Shown: in pieces, positions 20,467 through 30,170 of the stretch
Position numbering within the stretch: the first letter of the stretch is position 1
Layout of the letters: each line of letters starts with the position of its first letter
Assembly (NCBI GenBank): GCA_030527545.1
Contig: JAUNAP010000005.1
Coordinates: 62,001 to 126,000 of the forward strand
Direction of reading: 5' to 3'
Source: Actinomycetaceae bacterium
GTDB taxonomy: Bacteria; Actinomycetota; Actinomycetes; Actinomycetales; Actinomycetaceae
Length of the DNA: 64,000 nucleotides
Notes under the pieces: generated by a model
What the model saw: only the letters and a program-made list of their open reading frames with translations
What the model was told of the DNA's origin: nothing
The model's database searches: none
Program-made: the position numbers and the translations under genes

Positions 20467-20760
20467 ATGGCCACTTTCGTTGTCGAATACGTCTACGACC
20501 CGCACGGCGGAGAGCGCATGGATGATCTGCGGCCGGCGCACCGTGCCTTCCTCGGCGGGCTCGTCGACCAGGGTGTCATCAAGGTTTTCGGTCCCTCGCC
20601 CTCCCCCGAGGGCGCCCCTGGCGCCTACGTCATCATGGAAGCCCGCAGCGTATCGGATGCTTTCGAACTTCTCGAAGACGATCCCTTCTTTGTCAACGAC
20701 CTCATTACCGAGCGCATCGCTCGTGAACTCACGATCGTCGGCGGAGGCTTTTCCTCCTAA
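20467..20760 (+). CDS. YciI-like (YCII domain) protein
   Basis: The 97-aa product is a single dimeric alpha-beta barrel domain of the YCII family: an N-terminal strand (ATFVVEYVYD), a conserved histidine in RPAHRAFLGGLVDQG, a middle strand GAYVIMEARS, and DAFELLEDDPFFVNDL, where family members carry a conserved DPF. Functions of small YciI proteins are largely unknown; some act as lactonases or dehalogenase-like enzymes. CAGGAG lies eight bases before the ATG. Its stop codon overlaps the next start (TAATG), so it is translationally coupled to the transporter downstream. Confidence 0.85.
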   Translation: MATFVVEYVYDPHGGERMDDLRPAHRAFLGGLVDQGVIKVFGPSPSPEGAPGAYVIMEARSVSDAFELLEDDPFFVNDLITERIARELTIVGGGFSS

Positions 20761-21743
20761 TGTCGAGCGCGCTCACAGCGCTGCGACGATGGTGTGATCC
20801 CTTCATCGCAGCGCTCCTTGTTGTCCTCGTAATCGGCATTGCCATTCCCATCCCCCACGTGTTTATCGAGGCGCTCACGTGGGCGGGAACCCTCGCCGTC
20901 ATGGTCCTCTTCTTCGTCTACGGGGCGCGTCTGCGTTCAAGCGAGGTCATCGCCGGGCTCACGAACGTCCGCCTGCAAGCCGGCGTCGCACTGGCGACTT
21001 TCGTTGTCTTCCCGCTGCTGGGATGGGCCGGACACGGGCTGACAGCGAGCCTGCTGGGAGGCATGTTCGCAACGGGCACCCTCTATCTCACGCTGCTTCC
21101 CTCAACCGTGCAGTCCTCTGTCACGTTTACCTCGATCGCGCGCGGAAACGTCGCGGGGGCTGTCTGTTCTGCAACGATCTCTAATATCGCCGGCGTCATC
21201 GTCACCCCCGTCCTCGTCTACGCGATCATGGGTAAGGCGAGCGGTGTCGATCCCTCGAAAATCCTTGATGTCGTTTTGCAGTTGCTCCTGCCCTTCGCGG
21301 TTGGCCAGCTTCTCCAGCCTCGCATCGGCGAGTGGGTGCGTGAAAGGCGATGGTTGACGAAGGGAGTCGACCACGGCACGATCCTCATCGTCGTTGCTTC
21401 CGCCGTCGCTGGGGCAACAGCGAAAGGGCTATGGCGAACCGTGACGCTCGGCCAGATCGGCGGTCTCTTGGTCTCCTCGGCGATCCTGCTTGCGCTCATG
21501 CTCGCCGCCACGTGGTGGGGAGGAAAGGCGCTGTCGCTTTCGCGCGCCGACCGGATCGTCCTCCTCATGTGCGGATCGAAGAAGTCACTGGCCACCGGCT
21601 TGCCCATGGCAGCGATCATCTTCCCGGCCCACACGCTCGCGGCGGTGACCGTACCGGTCATCGTCTTTCACCAGCTCCAACTCGTCGTGTGTGCCTGGTT
21701 AGCGCGCCGGCTCGCGAGAACCACCGAGGAGGAGCCCCGCTAG
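20760..21743 (+). CDS. BASS/SBF-like transporter (YfeH/DUF4137 type)
   Basis: The 327-aa protein is almost entirely hydrophobic, with about ten membrane segments. It matches the SBF-like branch of the bile acid:sodium symporter superfamily, with the crossover-type sequences LLPSTVQSSVTFTSIARGN (about residues 116-134) and CGSKKSLATGLPMAAIIFP (about 278-296). Substrates in this branch are poorly known, with small organic anions a common guess. The ATG overlaps the stop of the YciI gene by one base. Its TAG stop interleaves with the terC stop on the other strand (shared CTAG), leaving no room for a dedicated terminator. Confidence 0.85.
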   Translation: MSSALTALRRWCDPFIAALLVVLVIGIAIPIPHVFIEALTWAGTLAVMVLFFVYGARLRSSEVIAGLTNVRLQAGVALATFVVFPLLGWAGHGLTASLLGGMFATGTLYLTLLPSTVQSSVTFTSIARGNVAGAVCSATISNIAGVIVTPVLVYAIMGKASGVDPSKILDVVLQLLLPFAVGQLLQPRIGEWVRERRWLTKGVDHGTILIVVASAVAGATAKGLWRTVTLGQIGGLLVSSAILLALMLAATWWGGKALSLSRADRIVLLMCGSKKSLATGLPMAAIIFPAHTLAAVTVPVIVFHQLQLVVCAWLARRLARTTEEEPR

Positions 21744-22723
21744 GAGGCCTCGACGGACTTTCGGCGCGAGTACCACACGGACGCGATCGTCGTCGCCACG
21801 AGAACGACCACGATGTAGCCCAGGGAGATACCGATCGATGGCTCCCACACGCCCTCGATGTGATTACCCCCATTGATGAAGGGCAAGTTGTTCTCGGCGA
21901 TCGCGTGAAGGATGAGCTTGACGCCGATGAAGCCGAGGATGAGTGCGAGCCCGTAGTGAAGGAAAACCAGCTTTTCCAACAGACCGTCGATGAGGAAGTA
22001 GAGCTGACGGAGCCCAAGCAGCGAGAATGCCGTTGCCGAGAATACGAGGAAGGGCTCACGGGTCAAGCCGAAGATCGCGGGGATTGAGTCGACGGCGAAC
22101 ATGATGTCGGCAGAGCCGAGGGCGATCATGACGATGAGCATCGGGGTGACGAACGTCTTGCCACGGTGGCGGACGAGAAGTTTGCCGCCCACGAAACCAT
22201 CGGTCATGGGAAAGACTCGGCGCACGAGACGAGTGAAGCGATTCTCCTCATATTCCTCATCCTCACCGTGCGAGCTGCGCGCTTGCGCGATCGCTGTGTA
22301 GATGAGGAAGGCCCCGAAAATGTAGAAGATCCACGCGAAGCGATTAACGAGGCTCGCCCCGACGAGGATGAAGGCAAAGCGGAACACTAGGGCGAGGATG
22401 ATGCCGCCGAGCAGCACCTCCTGCTGGTATTTTCTCGGCACCCTGAAGGCGGAGATGATGATGATGAAGACGAAGAGGTTATCTAGAGACAGGGACCACT
22501 CGGTGATCCAGCCTGCCCAGTATTCGATCGCGTAGCGCGAGCCTCCAAGCCACCAGACGTAACCGCCGTAGGCGACGGCCAGGGCGATGTAGCCGATGCT
22601 CCAGCGAGCTGCCTCGGCGATGGTCGGTTCGTGGGCCGCCCTCACGTGGCCGATGAAGTCGACGGCCAAAAGCGTGACGACGATGGCGATGAGCGCAATC
22701 CACGTGTAGACATGAACGTCCAT
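21740..22723 (-). CDS. terC: TerC/Alx family membrane protein, probable manganese exporter
   Basis: The 327-aa protein has about nine membrane spans. It carries the two TerC signatures with acidic residues in the membrane: SLSLDNLFVFIIII near residue 78 and FAVDSIPAIFGLTREPF near 205. Alx/TerC proteins of the LysE superfamily export manganese, and in several bacteria metallate secreted enzymes. The upstream leader contains a candidate yybP-ykoY (Mn2+) riboswitch, which supports a manganese role. The Shine-Dalgarno sequence GTGGAGG (22736-22742) is 11-13 bases before the ATG and can be masked by the leader. The 3' end shares its stop with the convergent transporter. Confidence 0.92.
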   Translation of the reverse strand: MDVHVYTWIALIAIVVTLLAVDFIGHVRAAHEPTIAEAARWSIGYIALAVAYGGYVWWLGGSRYAIEYWAGWITEWSLSLDNLFVFIIIISAFRVPRKYQQEVLLGGIILALVFRFAFILVGASLVNRFAWIFYIFGAFLIYTAIAQARSSHGEDEEYEENRFTRLVRRVFPMTDGFVGGKLLVRHRGKTFVTPMLIVMIALGSADIMFAVDSIPAIFGLTREPFLVFSATAFSLLGLRQLYFLIDGLLEKLVFLHYGLALILGFIGVKLILHAIAENNLPFINGGNHIEGVWEPSIGISLGYIVVVLVATTIASVWYSRRKSVEAS

Positions 22724-22766
22724 AAGAAGGTCAATCCTCCACCACGGTTAATTAGAACCTAGCTGT

Positions 22767-22851
22767 GGAGGTCTCAAACCGCCCGAAGGCCCCCTGACCG
22801 AGCGTAGACGCCGTGATGACGACCAGGGTGTTCGTGGAATTACTCCCCTCC
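22767..22851 (-). promoter_or_regulatory. Candidate yybP-ykoY manganese riboswitch in the terC leader
   Basis: Read on the minus strand, the leader starts with GGAGGGGAGTA, the hallmark of yybP-ykoY aptamers. It ends about 85 bases later with GAGACCTCC, matching the conserved 'AAGACCU' end. GGAGG (22847-22851) and CCTCC (22767-22771) form P1. Between them are GTCGTCATCACGGCG and a CCTTCGGG hairpin, as expected for the P2/P3 arms. The 3' P1 strand extended, CCTCCAC (22765-22771), can instead pair with the terC Shine-Dalgarno sequence GTGGAGG (22736-22742). Mn2+ binding would thus free the ribosome site. A TAAGCT -10 at 22858-22863 places the transcription start at the aptamer's first base. Confidence 0.72.
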
Positions 22852-22857
22852 TCCCCC

Positions 22858-22863
22858 AGCTTA
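22858..22863 (-). promoter_or_regulatory. Putative -10 element of the terC transcript
   Basis: TAAGCT fits TANNNT, and a start seven bases later coincides with the 5' end of the riboswitch. Its first three bases (22861-22863) are also the TAA stop codon of the upstream P-type ATPase gene, so promoter and stop codon share sequence. Confidence 0.5.
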
Positions 22864-25344
22864 CGGCAGGGCGCGCTCATCACGACATTCAAGCACCGCG
22901 CTGTGGGAATCACCACGGTAGTGGCGACGCACCCACACCTGGCCGATAGCAAGGATGAAAGCCCCAACGACGACGACGATGCCCGTGATAGGCACCCACT
23001 GGTCCATACTCGGCCATTCAAGCGCGAAGAAACGCCTGGCTACCGGGACGAGGGTAATGCACACCACGCACGCGCCCATGGCGGCCACGAGAAGCCCCCG
23101 CCAGGTCAACAAGGGGCGAGCGAGGACGGCGAGGAGCGCGAGCGACAGGCCCGTGATGACAAGCGTCGCCGCCGTTTGGGGCATGTGCCCTCCCCACGGC
23201 AGGGCCCACCAGTAGACACCGACTCCCGAGAGCCCGATCGCAGCGCCTGCGGGAAGAACCATTTTCAACACGCGCGGGAGAAAACCGGGACGATATCGCT
23301 GCGCCGAGGGGGCGAGGGCAAGCAAGAACGCGGGAACCCCGATCGTGAACACGCCGATGAGGGTGAGGTGACGCGGCAAAAACGGATAGCCCAGCCCGCA
23401 CAGAGACACCGTCATGGCGATGACGAAGGCCCACAGTGTCTTGGCGAGGAAGAGTGTGGAGACCCGCTCCATGTTGCCCAGCACCCGCCTACCCTCGGCA
23501 ACGACTGCAGGCAATCGTGAAAACGACGAATCGAGTAGGACGATTTTTGCCGACGCCTTCGTCGCCTGAGCGCCGTTTCCCATGGCGATACCCAGATCGG
23601 CGTCCTTAAGCGCAAGCGAGTCGTTGACGCCGTCGCCCGTCATCGCCACCGTGTGGCCCGCCTGTTGGAGGGCGTGGACGAGCGCGCGCTTTTGCTCAGG
23701 GCTCACGCGGCCGAAAACGTTCGCGCGCTCGATCGCCCGGCCAAACTCCGGATCCACTTCGCGAGCGGGCCGGTCTCTGCGCCCGCGCCGCTGCGACTGG
23801 ACGGGAGAGCTCGGTGCCGGCAGGGTGCGCGCATCGCATACGGTGACATCGCCGATCCCCGCGCGCCTGGCAATTGCCCCGACGGTGGTCGGCGAGTCAC
23901 CGGAAATGATCTTCACGTCGACTCCCTGGGCGGCGAAATAGGCGAGAGTCTCCGCCGCATCGGGCCGGATCTCTTCGCTCAATACGACGAGGCATACGAC
24001 CTCAAGATCACTCGGTAACGACGGCTTATCCGGCTCGATGCTGCCGCTGCCTCTCGCGAAGGCAACGATCCTTGCGCCTTCGGCGGCAATAGCGTCGGCG
24101 CTGCGCCTCGCCTCTTCTCCGTTCGTTGACGCATCGCACACGATCTCCGGTGCGCCAAGGATCCAACAGGCTTCATCGATAACGGCTGACCATTTGCGAG
24201 CCGACGAGAAGGGAATACGGCGCCACTGAGGTGCGCAGGTCTCGCCGAGCTTGTCGCCGATAGCCGTCGCCGTCGCGTTTGTGCGGTCGGCAACCGCTTG
24301 GGCAAGCGCGCGCCGCGTAGTCTCGTCGAGCACCTCCCCGAGTGGCTTCAGCTCGGTCTGCCCCGGCTTGAGTGCCCCCTGGCAGCTAATCGCTCCGGTG
24401 GTGATGGTTCCCGTCTTGTCGAGGCACAGCACGTCGACTCGGGCAAGCACCTCGACGGCAGGTAGCTCCTGAACAAGAACCTTGTTACGTGCGAGTTTCA
24501 ATGACGCTGCCGCGAAGTTGACCGAGGTAAGTAGCACGAGGCCTTGCGGAATCATTCCAACGAGGGCCGCCACGATGGCGAGCACAGCCGTGCGCCACTG
24601 CCCGCTGGCTAGGACACCGCCGAGTCCTCGGCTCCAGTCGATCTGGGAAAAACCCAGGACGAGGATCATAAGCGGCAAAATCCTCGTCAGCCAGGTAAGA
24701 ATCGTGTCGATGCCGGCCGAAAGTTCCGAATGAGCCATCTCGAAACGCTTGACATCGCTGCTCATCTTGTAGGCCCACGCGTCCTCCCCGACCGCGTCAA
24801 CGAGGAGATGCCCCTCCCCGGCGACGACGCTCGATCCAGACAGCGCGCGATCCGATGGATTCTTGCGTTCGGGTTCGGACTCCCCGGTAAGGATCGCCTC
24901 GTCGATCTCAAGTCCCCTCGACTCTACGATCTCCCCATCTGCGGGAACTTGATCGCCGGGACGAAGGACAACAAGATCATCAACGACGATGTCGGAGGGA
25001 GCGACCTGGGTTTCGCTCCCATCGCGGATGACGCTAAGGGGAGTCGTTGACAAGATCGCGAGCTTATCGAGAGTGATTTTCGCCCGAATTTCCGACATGA
25101 TACCGGTCGCCGCGTTGAGCACGAGCACTCCGGCGAAGACGCCGTCGCGCAGCGATCCCACCGTAACCACGACCGCCAGGCAGGCCAGAAGGATGGCGTT
25201 AAACAGGGTGAGGCAGTTGTCGCGAATGATCGCCCCGATCGTGCGCGACGTCGGTTGGTGAGCGACATTGACGCGCCCGTCGCGGCGCCGCTCCGCCACC
25301 TCGCTGTCGGTGAGGCCGTTGAGGGTCGCTGGCATAGTGTTCAT
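22861..25344 (-). CDS. P-type cation ATPase, CtpE-like
   Basis: The 827-aa pump has all P-type core motifs: the actuator TGESEPERKN near residue 155, the phosphorylation site DKTGTITTG near 306, KWSAV in the nucleotide domain, and the hinge TGDGVNDSLALKDADLGIAMG near 570. Membrane segment 4 carries LVGMIPQGLVLLTSV, close to the PEGL-type sequence of mycobacterial CtpE, a calcium-linked transporter. Neighbouring terC makes manganese or calcium plausible substrates, but this is inference. There is no N-terminal heavy-metal domain. The ATG overlaps the uvrB stop (TGATG), so it is translationally coupled to a DNA-repair gene. A second ATG three codons on is also possible. Confidence 0.9.
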   Translation of the reverse strand: MNTMPATLNGLTDSEVAERRRDGRVNVAHQPTSRTIGAIIRDNCLTLFNAILLACLAVVVTVGSLRDGVFAGVLVLNAATGIMSEIRAKITLDKLAILSTTPLSVIRDGSETQVAPSDIVVDDLVVLRPGDQVPADGEIVESRGLEIDEAILTGESEPERKNPSDRALSGSSVVAGEGHLLVDAVGEDAWAYKMSSDVKRFEMAHSELSAGIDTILTWLTRILPLMILVLGFSQIDWSRGLGGVLASGQWRTAVLAIVAALVGMIPQGLVLLTSVNFAAASLKLARNKVLVQELPAVEVLARVDVLCLDKTGTITTGAISCQGALKPGQTELKPLGEVLDETTRRALAQAVADRTNATATAIGDKLGETCAPQWRRIPFSSARKWSAVIDEACWILGAPEIVCDASTNGEEARRSADAIAAEGARIVAFARGSGSIEPDKPSLPSDLEVVCLVVLSEEIRPDAAETLAYFAAQGVDVKIISGDSPTTVGAIARRAGIGDVTVCDARTLPAPSSPVQSQRRGRRDRPAREVDPEFGRAIERANVFGRVSPEQKRALVHALQQAGHTVAMTGDGVNDSLALKDADLGIAMGNGAQATKASAKIVLLDSSFSRLPAVVAEGRRVLGNMERVSTLFLAKTLWAFVIAMTVSLCGLGYPFLPRHLTLIGVFTIGVPAFLLALAPSAQRYRPGFLPRVLKMVLPAGAAIGLSGVGVYWWALPWGGHMPQTAATLVITGLSLALLAVLARPLLTWRGLLVAAMGACVVCITLVPVARRFFALEWPSMDQWVPITGIVVVVGAFILAIGQVWVRRHYRGDSHSAVLECRDERALP

Positions 25345-27413
25345 CAGTGGGCCGCCTTCATGGCACGCAGTTCCTTTTTCAAATCGGCGATCTCGTCGCG
25401 CAGCCTGGCCGCGACCTCGAATTGGAGATCCTCCGCGGCCTGGCGCATTCTGGCGTCGAGCTCTGCGATGAGACCCGCGAGGTCACCTTCGGCGCTCACC
25501 GCCAGTTCTTCGCGTAGCGAGGGTGCTTTCGCCTTCTTACCCGCACCACGATAACCGGTTTCTAGCAGCTCCTTCGTGTCGACAGCCTCGCGCGCGAGCA
25601 TGTCCGTGACATCGGCGATCTTCTTTCGCAAGGGTTGGGGATCGATCCCGTGTTCGCGGTTGTAGGAGATCTGCTTCGTACGCCTACGCTCGGTCTCTTC
25701 GATCGCAGCGCGCATGGAATCTGTGAGCGTATCAGCGTACATGTGAACTTCACCCGAGACGTTCCTAGCGGCACGCCCGATCGTTTGGATGAGCGAGGTA
25801 GTAGAACGCAAAAAGCCTTCCTTATCGGCATCGAGGATGGCAACGAGCGAAACCTCAGGCAGGTCAAGTCCCTCGCGCAAGAGGTTGATGCCGACGAGAA
25901 CATCGAACTTGCCCAGCCTCAGCTCGCGCAGCAGCTCGACGCGGCGGAGAGTATCGACATCCGAATGCAGGTATTCGACGCGCACCCCACGCTCGGCAAA
26001 GTAGGTCGTCAAGTCCTCGGCCATCTTCTTCGTCAGAGTCGTCACGAGGATTCTCTCTTGGAGGTCTACGCGTCTGTTGATCTCGCCGAGGAGATCGTCG
26101 ATCTGCCCCTCGGTCGGTTTGACGACGACCTTCGGGTCGACCAACCCGGTCGGACGAATGATCTGCTCGACGACGCCGTCGCTGCGCTCGAGCTCAAAAG
26201 GCCCGGGCGTGGCCGACATGTAAACGGTCTGCCCAATGCGATCTTCAAATTCGGCAAATCTGAGTGGACGATTGTCCATCGCAGAAGGCAGCCGGAAGCC
26301 GTGATCAACGAGCGTACGCTTGCGCGACATGTCGCCCTCGAACATCCCGCCGATCTGCGGAACCGTGACGTGAGATTCGTCAATAATGAGCAAAAAGTCA
26401 TCGGGGAAATAGTCAAGAAGCGTGTTGGGCGGGGTCCCCGGCCCTCGTCCGTCGATGTGGCGCGAGTAGTTCTCAATCCCCGAGCACGTGCCGATTTCCT
26501 TCATCATCTCGAGGTCGTAGGTCGTACGCATGCGTAGACGCTGCTCTTCCAACAGCTTGTCTTGCATGCGCAATTCCCCCAGCCGATCGCCCAGCTCGTT
26601 CTCGATGGACTCGATCGCCCTCGCCATGCGCTCGGGGCCGGCGACATAGTGCGAGGCCGGGAACAAATAGACGAGCTCCTCGGAGTTGATGACGTCGCCG
26701 CTGACGGGATGCAGCGTCGCCAAGGCGTCGATCTCGTCGCCAAACATCTCGATCCGAATGGCGAGTTCCTCGTAAACCGGGATGATCTCGATCGTATCCC
26801 CGCGCACTCGGAAGGTCCCGCGCTCGAAGGCGACGTCGTTGCGCTGGTACTGCATATCAACGAAACGACGGAGCAGCTCGTCGCGGTCGATACTCATCCC
26901 CACGTGAAGGGGAACCATCCTTTCGACGTACTCCTGGGGAGTTCCCAGTCCGTAGATGCACGACACGGTCGACACGACGATGACATCGCGCCGCGTCAAC
27001 AGCGAGTTGGTAGCGGAATGGCGAAGGCGCTCGACCTCGTCGTTGATGGAGGAATCCTTCTCGATATACGTGTCCGTCTGCGGGACGTAGGCCTCAGGCT
27101 GATAGTAGTCGTAATAGGAAACGAAGTACTCCACCGCGTTGTGGGGGAACAATTCGCGCAGCTCAGCAGCCATTTGTGCGGCGAGGGTCTTGTTCGGCTC
27201 CATGACCAGCGTCGGACGCTGCACGCGTTCGATGAGCCACCCCGATGTCGCTGATTTCCCGGTACCCGTCGCCCCCATGAGCACGACGTCCTTCTCGCCG
27301 TCACCAATGCGCCTGGCGAGCTCATCGATGGCGCGGGGCTGATCCCCCGACGGGGTGTATTCAGACACGACCTCAAAGGGGCGGGCCGAAACTGTTAGTT
27401 CGTCGCGTCGCAT
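25344..27413 (-). CDS. uvrB: Excinuclease ABC subunit B
   Basis: The 689-aa helicase-like protein verifies damage and positions UvrC. Motifs are Walker [15 protein letters not shown] near residue 47, the DNA-opening beta-hairpin with [20 protein letters not shown] near 100-119, the DEAD-like segment [13 protein letters not shown] near 345, helicase motif [11 protein letters not shown] near 550, and the C-terminal UVR motif involved in UvrC binding ([19 protein letters not shown]). Its start abuts the coaE stop with no gap, and its stop overlaps the P-type ATPase start. The coaE-uvrB pairing is conserved in actinobacteria; the coupling to an ion pump is not a familiar one. Confidence 0.97.
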   Translation of the reverse strand: MRRDELTVSARPFEVVSEYTPSGDQPRAIDELARRIGDGEKDVVLMGATGTGKSATSGWLIERVQRPTLVMEPNKTLAAQMAAELRELFPHNAVEYFVSYYDYYQPEAYVPQTDTYIEKDSSINDEVERLRHSATNSLLTRRDVIVVSTVSCIYGLGTPQEYVERMVPLHVGMSIDRDELLRRFVDMQYQRNDVAFERGTFRVRGDTIEIIPVYEELAIRIEMFGDEIDALATLHPVSGDVINSEELVYLFPASHYVAGPERMARAIESIENELGDRLGELRMQDKLLEEQRLRMRTTYDLEMMKEIGTCSGIENYSRHIDGRGPGTPPNTLLDYFPDDFLLIIDESHVTVPQIGGMFEGDMSRKRTLVDHGFRLPSAMDNRPLRFAEFEDRIGQTVYMSATPGPFELERSDGVVEQIIRPTGLVDPKVVVKPTEGQIDDLLGEINRRVDLQERILVTTLTKKMAEDLTTYFAERGVRVEYLHSDVDTLRRVELLRELRLGKFDVLVGINLLREGLDLPEVSLVAILDADKEGFLRSTTSLIQTIGRAARNVSGEVHMYADTLTDSMRAAIEETERRRTKQISYNREHGIDPQPLRKKIADVTDMLAREAVDTKELLETGYRGAGKKAKAPSLREELAVSAEGDLAGLIAELDARMRQAAEDLQFEVAARLRDEIADLKKELRAMKAAH

Positions 27414-28079
27414 CTATCGACTCTTCGTTGCGGCTGCCACGAGCGCGGGCCACAGCTCATCGGCGACGGCCCTATGGACCTCGTCTTGCGCAACGGTGTT
27501 GTCGACGATCGCATGGGCAATGCGTTCCCGCTCGGCGTCCGTCGCCTGCGCCCGAATGCGCGCCATTGCCTCTTCGCGTGTCATCCCCCGCTGCGACGCC
27601 AGTCGAGACAGACGCGAGGCAACATCGGCCCAGACAACGACGACCGCATCACAATAGTCGTGGACCCCCGTCTCGACGAGCAACGGCACATCGTAGACAG
27701 CGACCTCACCACCGCGCGCGGTGGAGAGGAATTGCTGGGCTTGGCGAGCAACGAGCGGATGAACGATGTTCTCGAGATCTCTGCGCGCCTGCGCATCGCT
27801 AAAGACAAGTCTGGCAAGCGCCTTCCGTTCGATCCCGCCGTCGACTCCACGTACCGTCGGCCCGAAGCGTTCGACGATAGCATCGACGGCCGCTCCCCCC
27901 GGCTGCTGGAGCTGGCGCACGAGATCGTCCGCCGAGATCACGCGCGCCCCGAGCGAAGCGAGAACGCTCGTCACCGTCGTCTTCCCGGCGCCGATGCCAC
28001 CGGTGACACCCACCCGCAAACTCCGCGAGGGGCCGGCACTGTGGAATGGACGAAGAATACGCACGGGAGATTCGCTCAC
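27414..28079 (-). CDS. coaE: Dephospho-CoA kinase
   Basis: The 221-aa enzyme phosphorylates dephospho-CoA at the 3'-hydroxyl, the last step of coenzyme A synthesis. The P-loop TGGIGAGKT lies at residues 26-34, followed by VISADDLVRQL, the lid region, VYDVPLLVETG near 135, and a C-terminal RI.AQ segment. I set the start at GTG 28077-28079, because GAGGAG lies five bases upstream and the result has little extra N-terminus. The in-frame ATG at 28092 overlaps that ribosome site and would add five residues. It directly precedes uvrB. Confidence 0.93.
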   Translation of the reverse strand: MSESPVRILRPFHSAGPSRSLRVGVTGGIGAGKTTVTSVLASLGARVISADDLVRQLQQPGGAAVDAIVERFGPTVRGVDGGIERKALARLVFSDAQARRDLENIVHPLVARQAQQFLSTARGGEVAVYDVPLLVETGVHDYCDAVVVVWADVASRLSRLASQRGMTREEAMARIRAQATDAERERIAHAIVDNTVAQDEVHRAVADELWPALVAAATKSR

Positions 28080-28180
28080 TACTGCTCCTCTCATGACGAA
28101 GACACCCTCAACACTAGGATATTGTGCACGACAACGCCGCCTAGCGTAGCCCCCATACGACATAACGGAAGAACTGTCCT

Positions 28181-28186
28181 TATACT
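28181..28186 (+). promoter_or_regulatory. Putative -10 element of the BCCT transporter gene
   Basis: TATACT is an excellent -10 hexamer 51 bases before the chosen ATG. No clear -35 is visible. Transcription would start near 28193, giving a leader of about 45 bases. Confidence 0.6.
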
Positions 28187-28237
28187 GGTGAGGCGCACCT
28201 CGTGCGCGCTGCCCTGTCGTCTACTCAAGAAACATCT

Positions 28238-30151
28238 ATGTCTTCTGCTACTCCTGACCTGTCCGCCTCACCATCCTCGAACGAGGAAGAACTGCCGCAG
28301 ATCAAGGAGGTGAGCGACAAAGCGGTTCAACAAACAGTGCCCGAGGCCACGGCGGTACGGCGCGCCGTCTTCTGGCCCTCCGTCGTCTGTCTCGTCGTGC
28401 TCGTCCTCGCGGCCATCATCGTCCCCGCCCCCCTCAACGACGCGATCTCCTGGTTGTCGAAGACGATCACGAACAACCTGTCGTGGTATTACGTCCTCAT
28501 CGCGTCCTCGTTCGTCCTCTTTGCCCTCTTTGTCGCCTTCTCCCGCTTCGGCGATCTCAAGCTGGGACGCGACGATGAGGAACCCGAATACTCCACCACG
28601 TCGTGGTTTGCCATGCTCTTCGCGGCGGGCATGGGGATCGGCCTCGTCTTCTACGGCGCCGGCGAGCCGCTATCTCACTTCGCCAATCCCCGACCCGGGT
28701 TTTCCGGCACCCCGGCAGAGACCGCCAGAGACGCTATGGGTTCGACGTTCCTCCACTGGGGTTTCCATCCCTGGTCGATCTACGTTGTCGTAGGGCTCGC
28801 TGTCGCCTACACCTCTTTTCGTAGGAACCGCCCGATTTCGCTTCGCTGGACGCTCGAACCGATCCTGGGCGAGCGAGTGACCGGTCGCGTCGGCGACGTC
28901 GTCGACGCCGTCGCCCTCGTGGGAACTCTGCTCGGTATCGCAACCTCGCTCGGGTTCGGTGTCGTGCAAGTGGGGGCCGGGATCAACTATCTGACCGGCT
29001 TCACTGTCACGAAGTCGCTCCTCGTCGTCCTCGTCATCGCTATCTCCTCAATCGCCGCTATCTCCGTCGTCTCCGGTATCGGACGAGGCATTCAATGGCT
29101 GTCGAACACCAACCTCGTACTCGCCTCCTTCCTAGCCATCGCCGTCCTCGTCCTCGGTAACACGACGTTCCTGCTGTCGGAGTTCGTTTCTGACATCGGC
29201 GCTTACTTCGCTGACTTCATTGAGCGCTCCTTCCGCACCCTGCCCTTCCAGGGGCCGGACGGAACGCAGTGGCTGTCCTCGTGGACGACCTACTACTGGG
29301 GCTGGTGGATCTCGTGGTCGCCCTTCGTTGGAATTTTCATCGCGCGTATCTCCCGCGGTCGCACCGTGCGCGAGTTCATCATCGGCGTCGTCGCCGTGCC
29401 CGTGCTCGTCACCATGGCCTGGTTCGCAATCCTTGGTGGCAACGCCCTTTACCAGGTTCTTTTCAAGGGCGCGCAGCTCATCGGCGCCGACGGGACGATC
29501 AACATCGACACCGTTCTCTTCCAGTCCTTCCACCACATGCCGGCAGGGGCGTTCCTGTCCGGCCTCGCGATGGTCGTCGTCGTCATCTTCTTCATCACCT
29601 CCTCCGACTCGGGCTCGTTCGTCATGTCGATGCTTTCGTGCGGAGGAAACCCCGATCCGGCCATGCGCGTCCGTCTGACCTGGGCTGTCCTCACCGGAGC
29701 CGTGACGGCGGCGATGATGTCAACTGCCGAATCGTCGACCGCACTCGCCGCACTTCAAGCTCTCGCCATCCTCGTCGCCCTCCCGTTCTCTATCATCATG
29801 ATCGGCATGTGCGTCTCAACGTCGCGTGCCATGCGCCGCGACCACCTCACGCTCATGCGGCGCCAACGCGAAGCGATTCGCAAAATCCTCGTCGAATCGG
29901 TAGCCGAGCAGGTCAATTCGACTCTCACCCCTTCGATCTCGGGCCCCTACCCTACCGATGGTCAGCTGCCGTCGGGCGATCGTACGAAACAGGTCCTCAA
30001 CGACGCTCGAAGGTTCTTCCTGCGACGCAAACCCGGCAAGCCCGTACAGCCCTCGATGGCAAATCCTGAGGCTTCGGGACGAACGGCATTTGTCGGAGAC
30101 GATGCGCTGGCCACGCCGCCTCCGCGCGAGGACGCGGCTCCCACGCGCTAA
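28238..30151 (+). CDS. BCCT-family betaine/carnitine/choline transporter
   Basis: The 637-aa protein is a sodium-coupled compatible-solute importer of the LeuT fold with 12 membrane segments. It shows the glycine-rich stretch GMGIGLVFYGAGEPLSHF in TM3, the cation-pi tryptophans in WTTYYWGWWISWSPFVG near residue 355, and the neighbouring ISRGRTVREFIIG. About 55 acidic N-terminal residues precede TM1. A charged C-terminal tail of about 130 residues resembles the osmosensing extensions of BetP. The ATG at 28238 is chosen for position; its Shine-Dalgarno sequence (AAGAAA) is weak, and a GTG at 28202 is in frame. Substrate (betaine, choline or carnitine) is not decidable here. A strong hairpin follows. 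Confidence 0.9.
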   Translation: MSSATPDLSASPSSNEEELPQIKEVSDKAVQQTVPEATAVRRAVFWPSVVCLVVLVLAAIIVPAPLNDAISWLSKTITNNLSWYYVLIASSFVLFALFVAFSRFGDLKLGRDDEEPEYSTTSWFAMLFAAGMGIGLVFYGAGEPLSHFANPRPGFSGTPAETARDAMGSTFLHWGFHPWSIYVVVGLAVAYTSFRRNRPISLRWTLEPILGERVTGRVGDVVDAVALVGTLLGIATSLGFGVVQVGAGINYLTGFTVTKSLLVVLVIAISSIAAISVVSGIGRGIQWLSNTNLVLASFLAIAVLVLGNTTFLLSEFVSDIGAYFADFIERSFRTLPFQGPDGTQWLSSWTTYYWGWWISWSPFVGIFIARISRGRTVREFIIGVVAVPVLVTMAWFAILGGNALYQVLFKGAQLIGADGTINIDTVLFQSFHHMPAGAFLSGLAMVVVVIFFITSSDSGSFVMSMLSCGGNPDPAMRVRLTWAVLTGAVTAAMMSTAESSTALAALQALAILVALPFSIIMIGMCVSTSRAMRRDHLTLMRRQREAIRKILVESVAEQVNSTLTPSISGPYPTDGQLPSGDRTKQVLNDARRFFLRRKPGKPVQPSMANPEASGRTAFVGDDALATPPPREDAAPTR

Positions 30152-30170
30152 CCCGCGAAACGACAACGCC

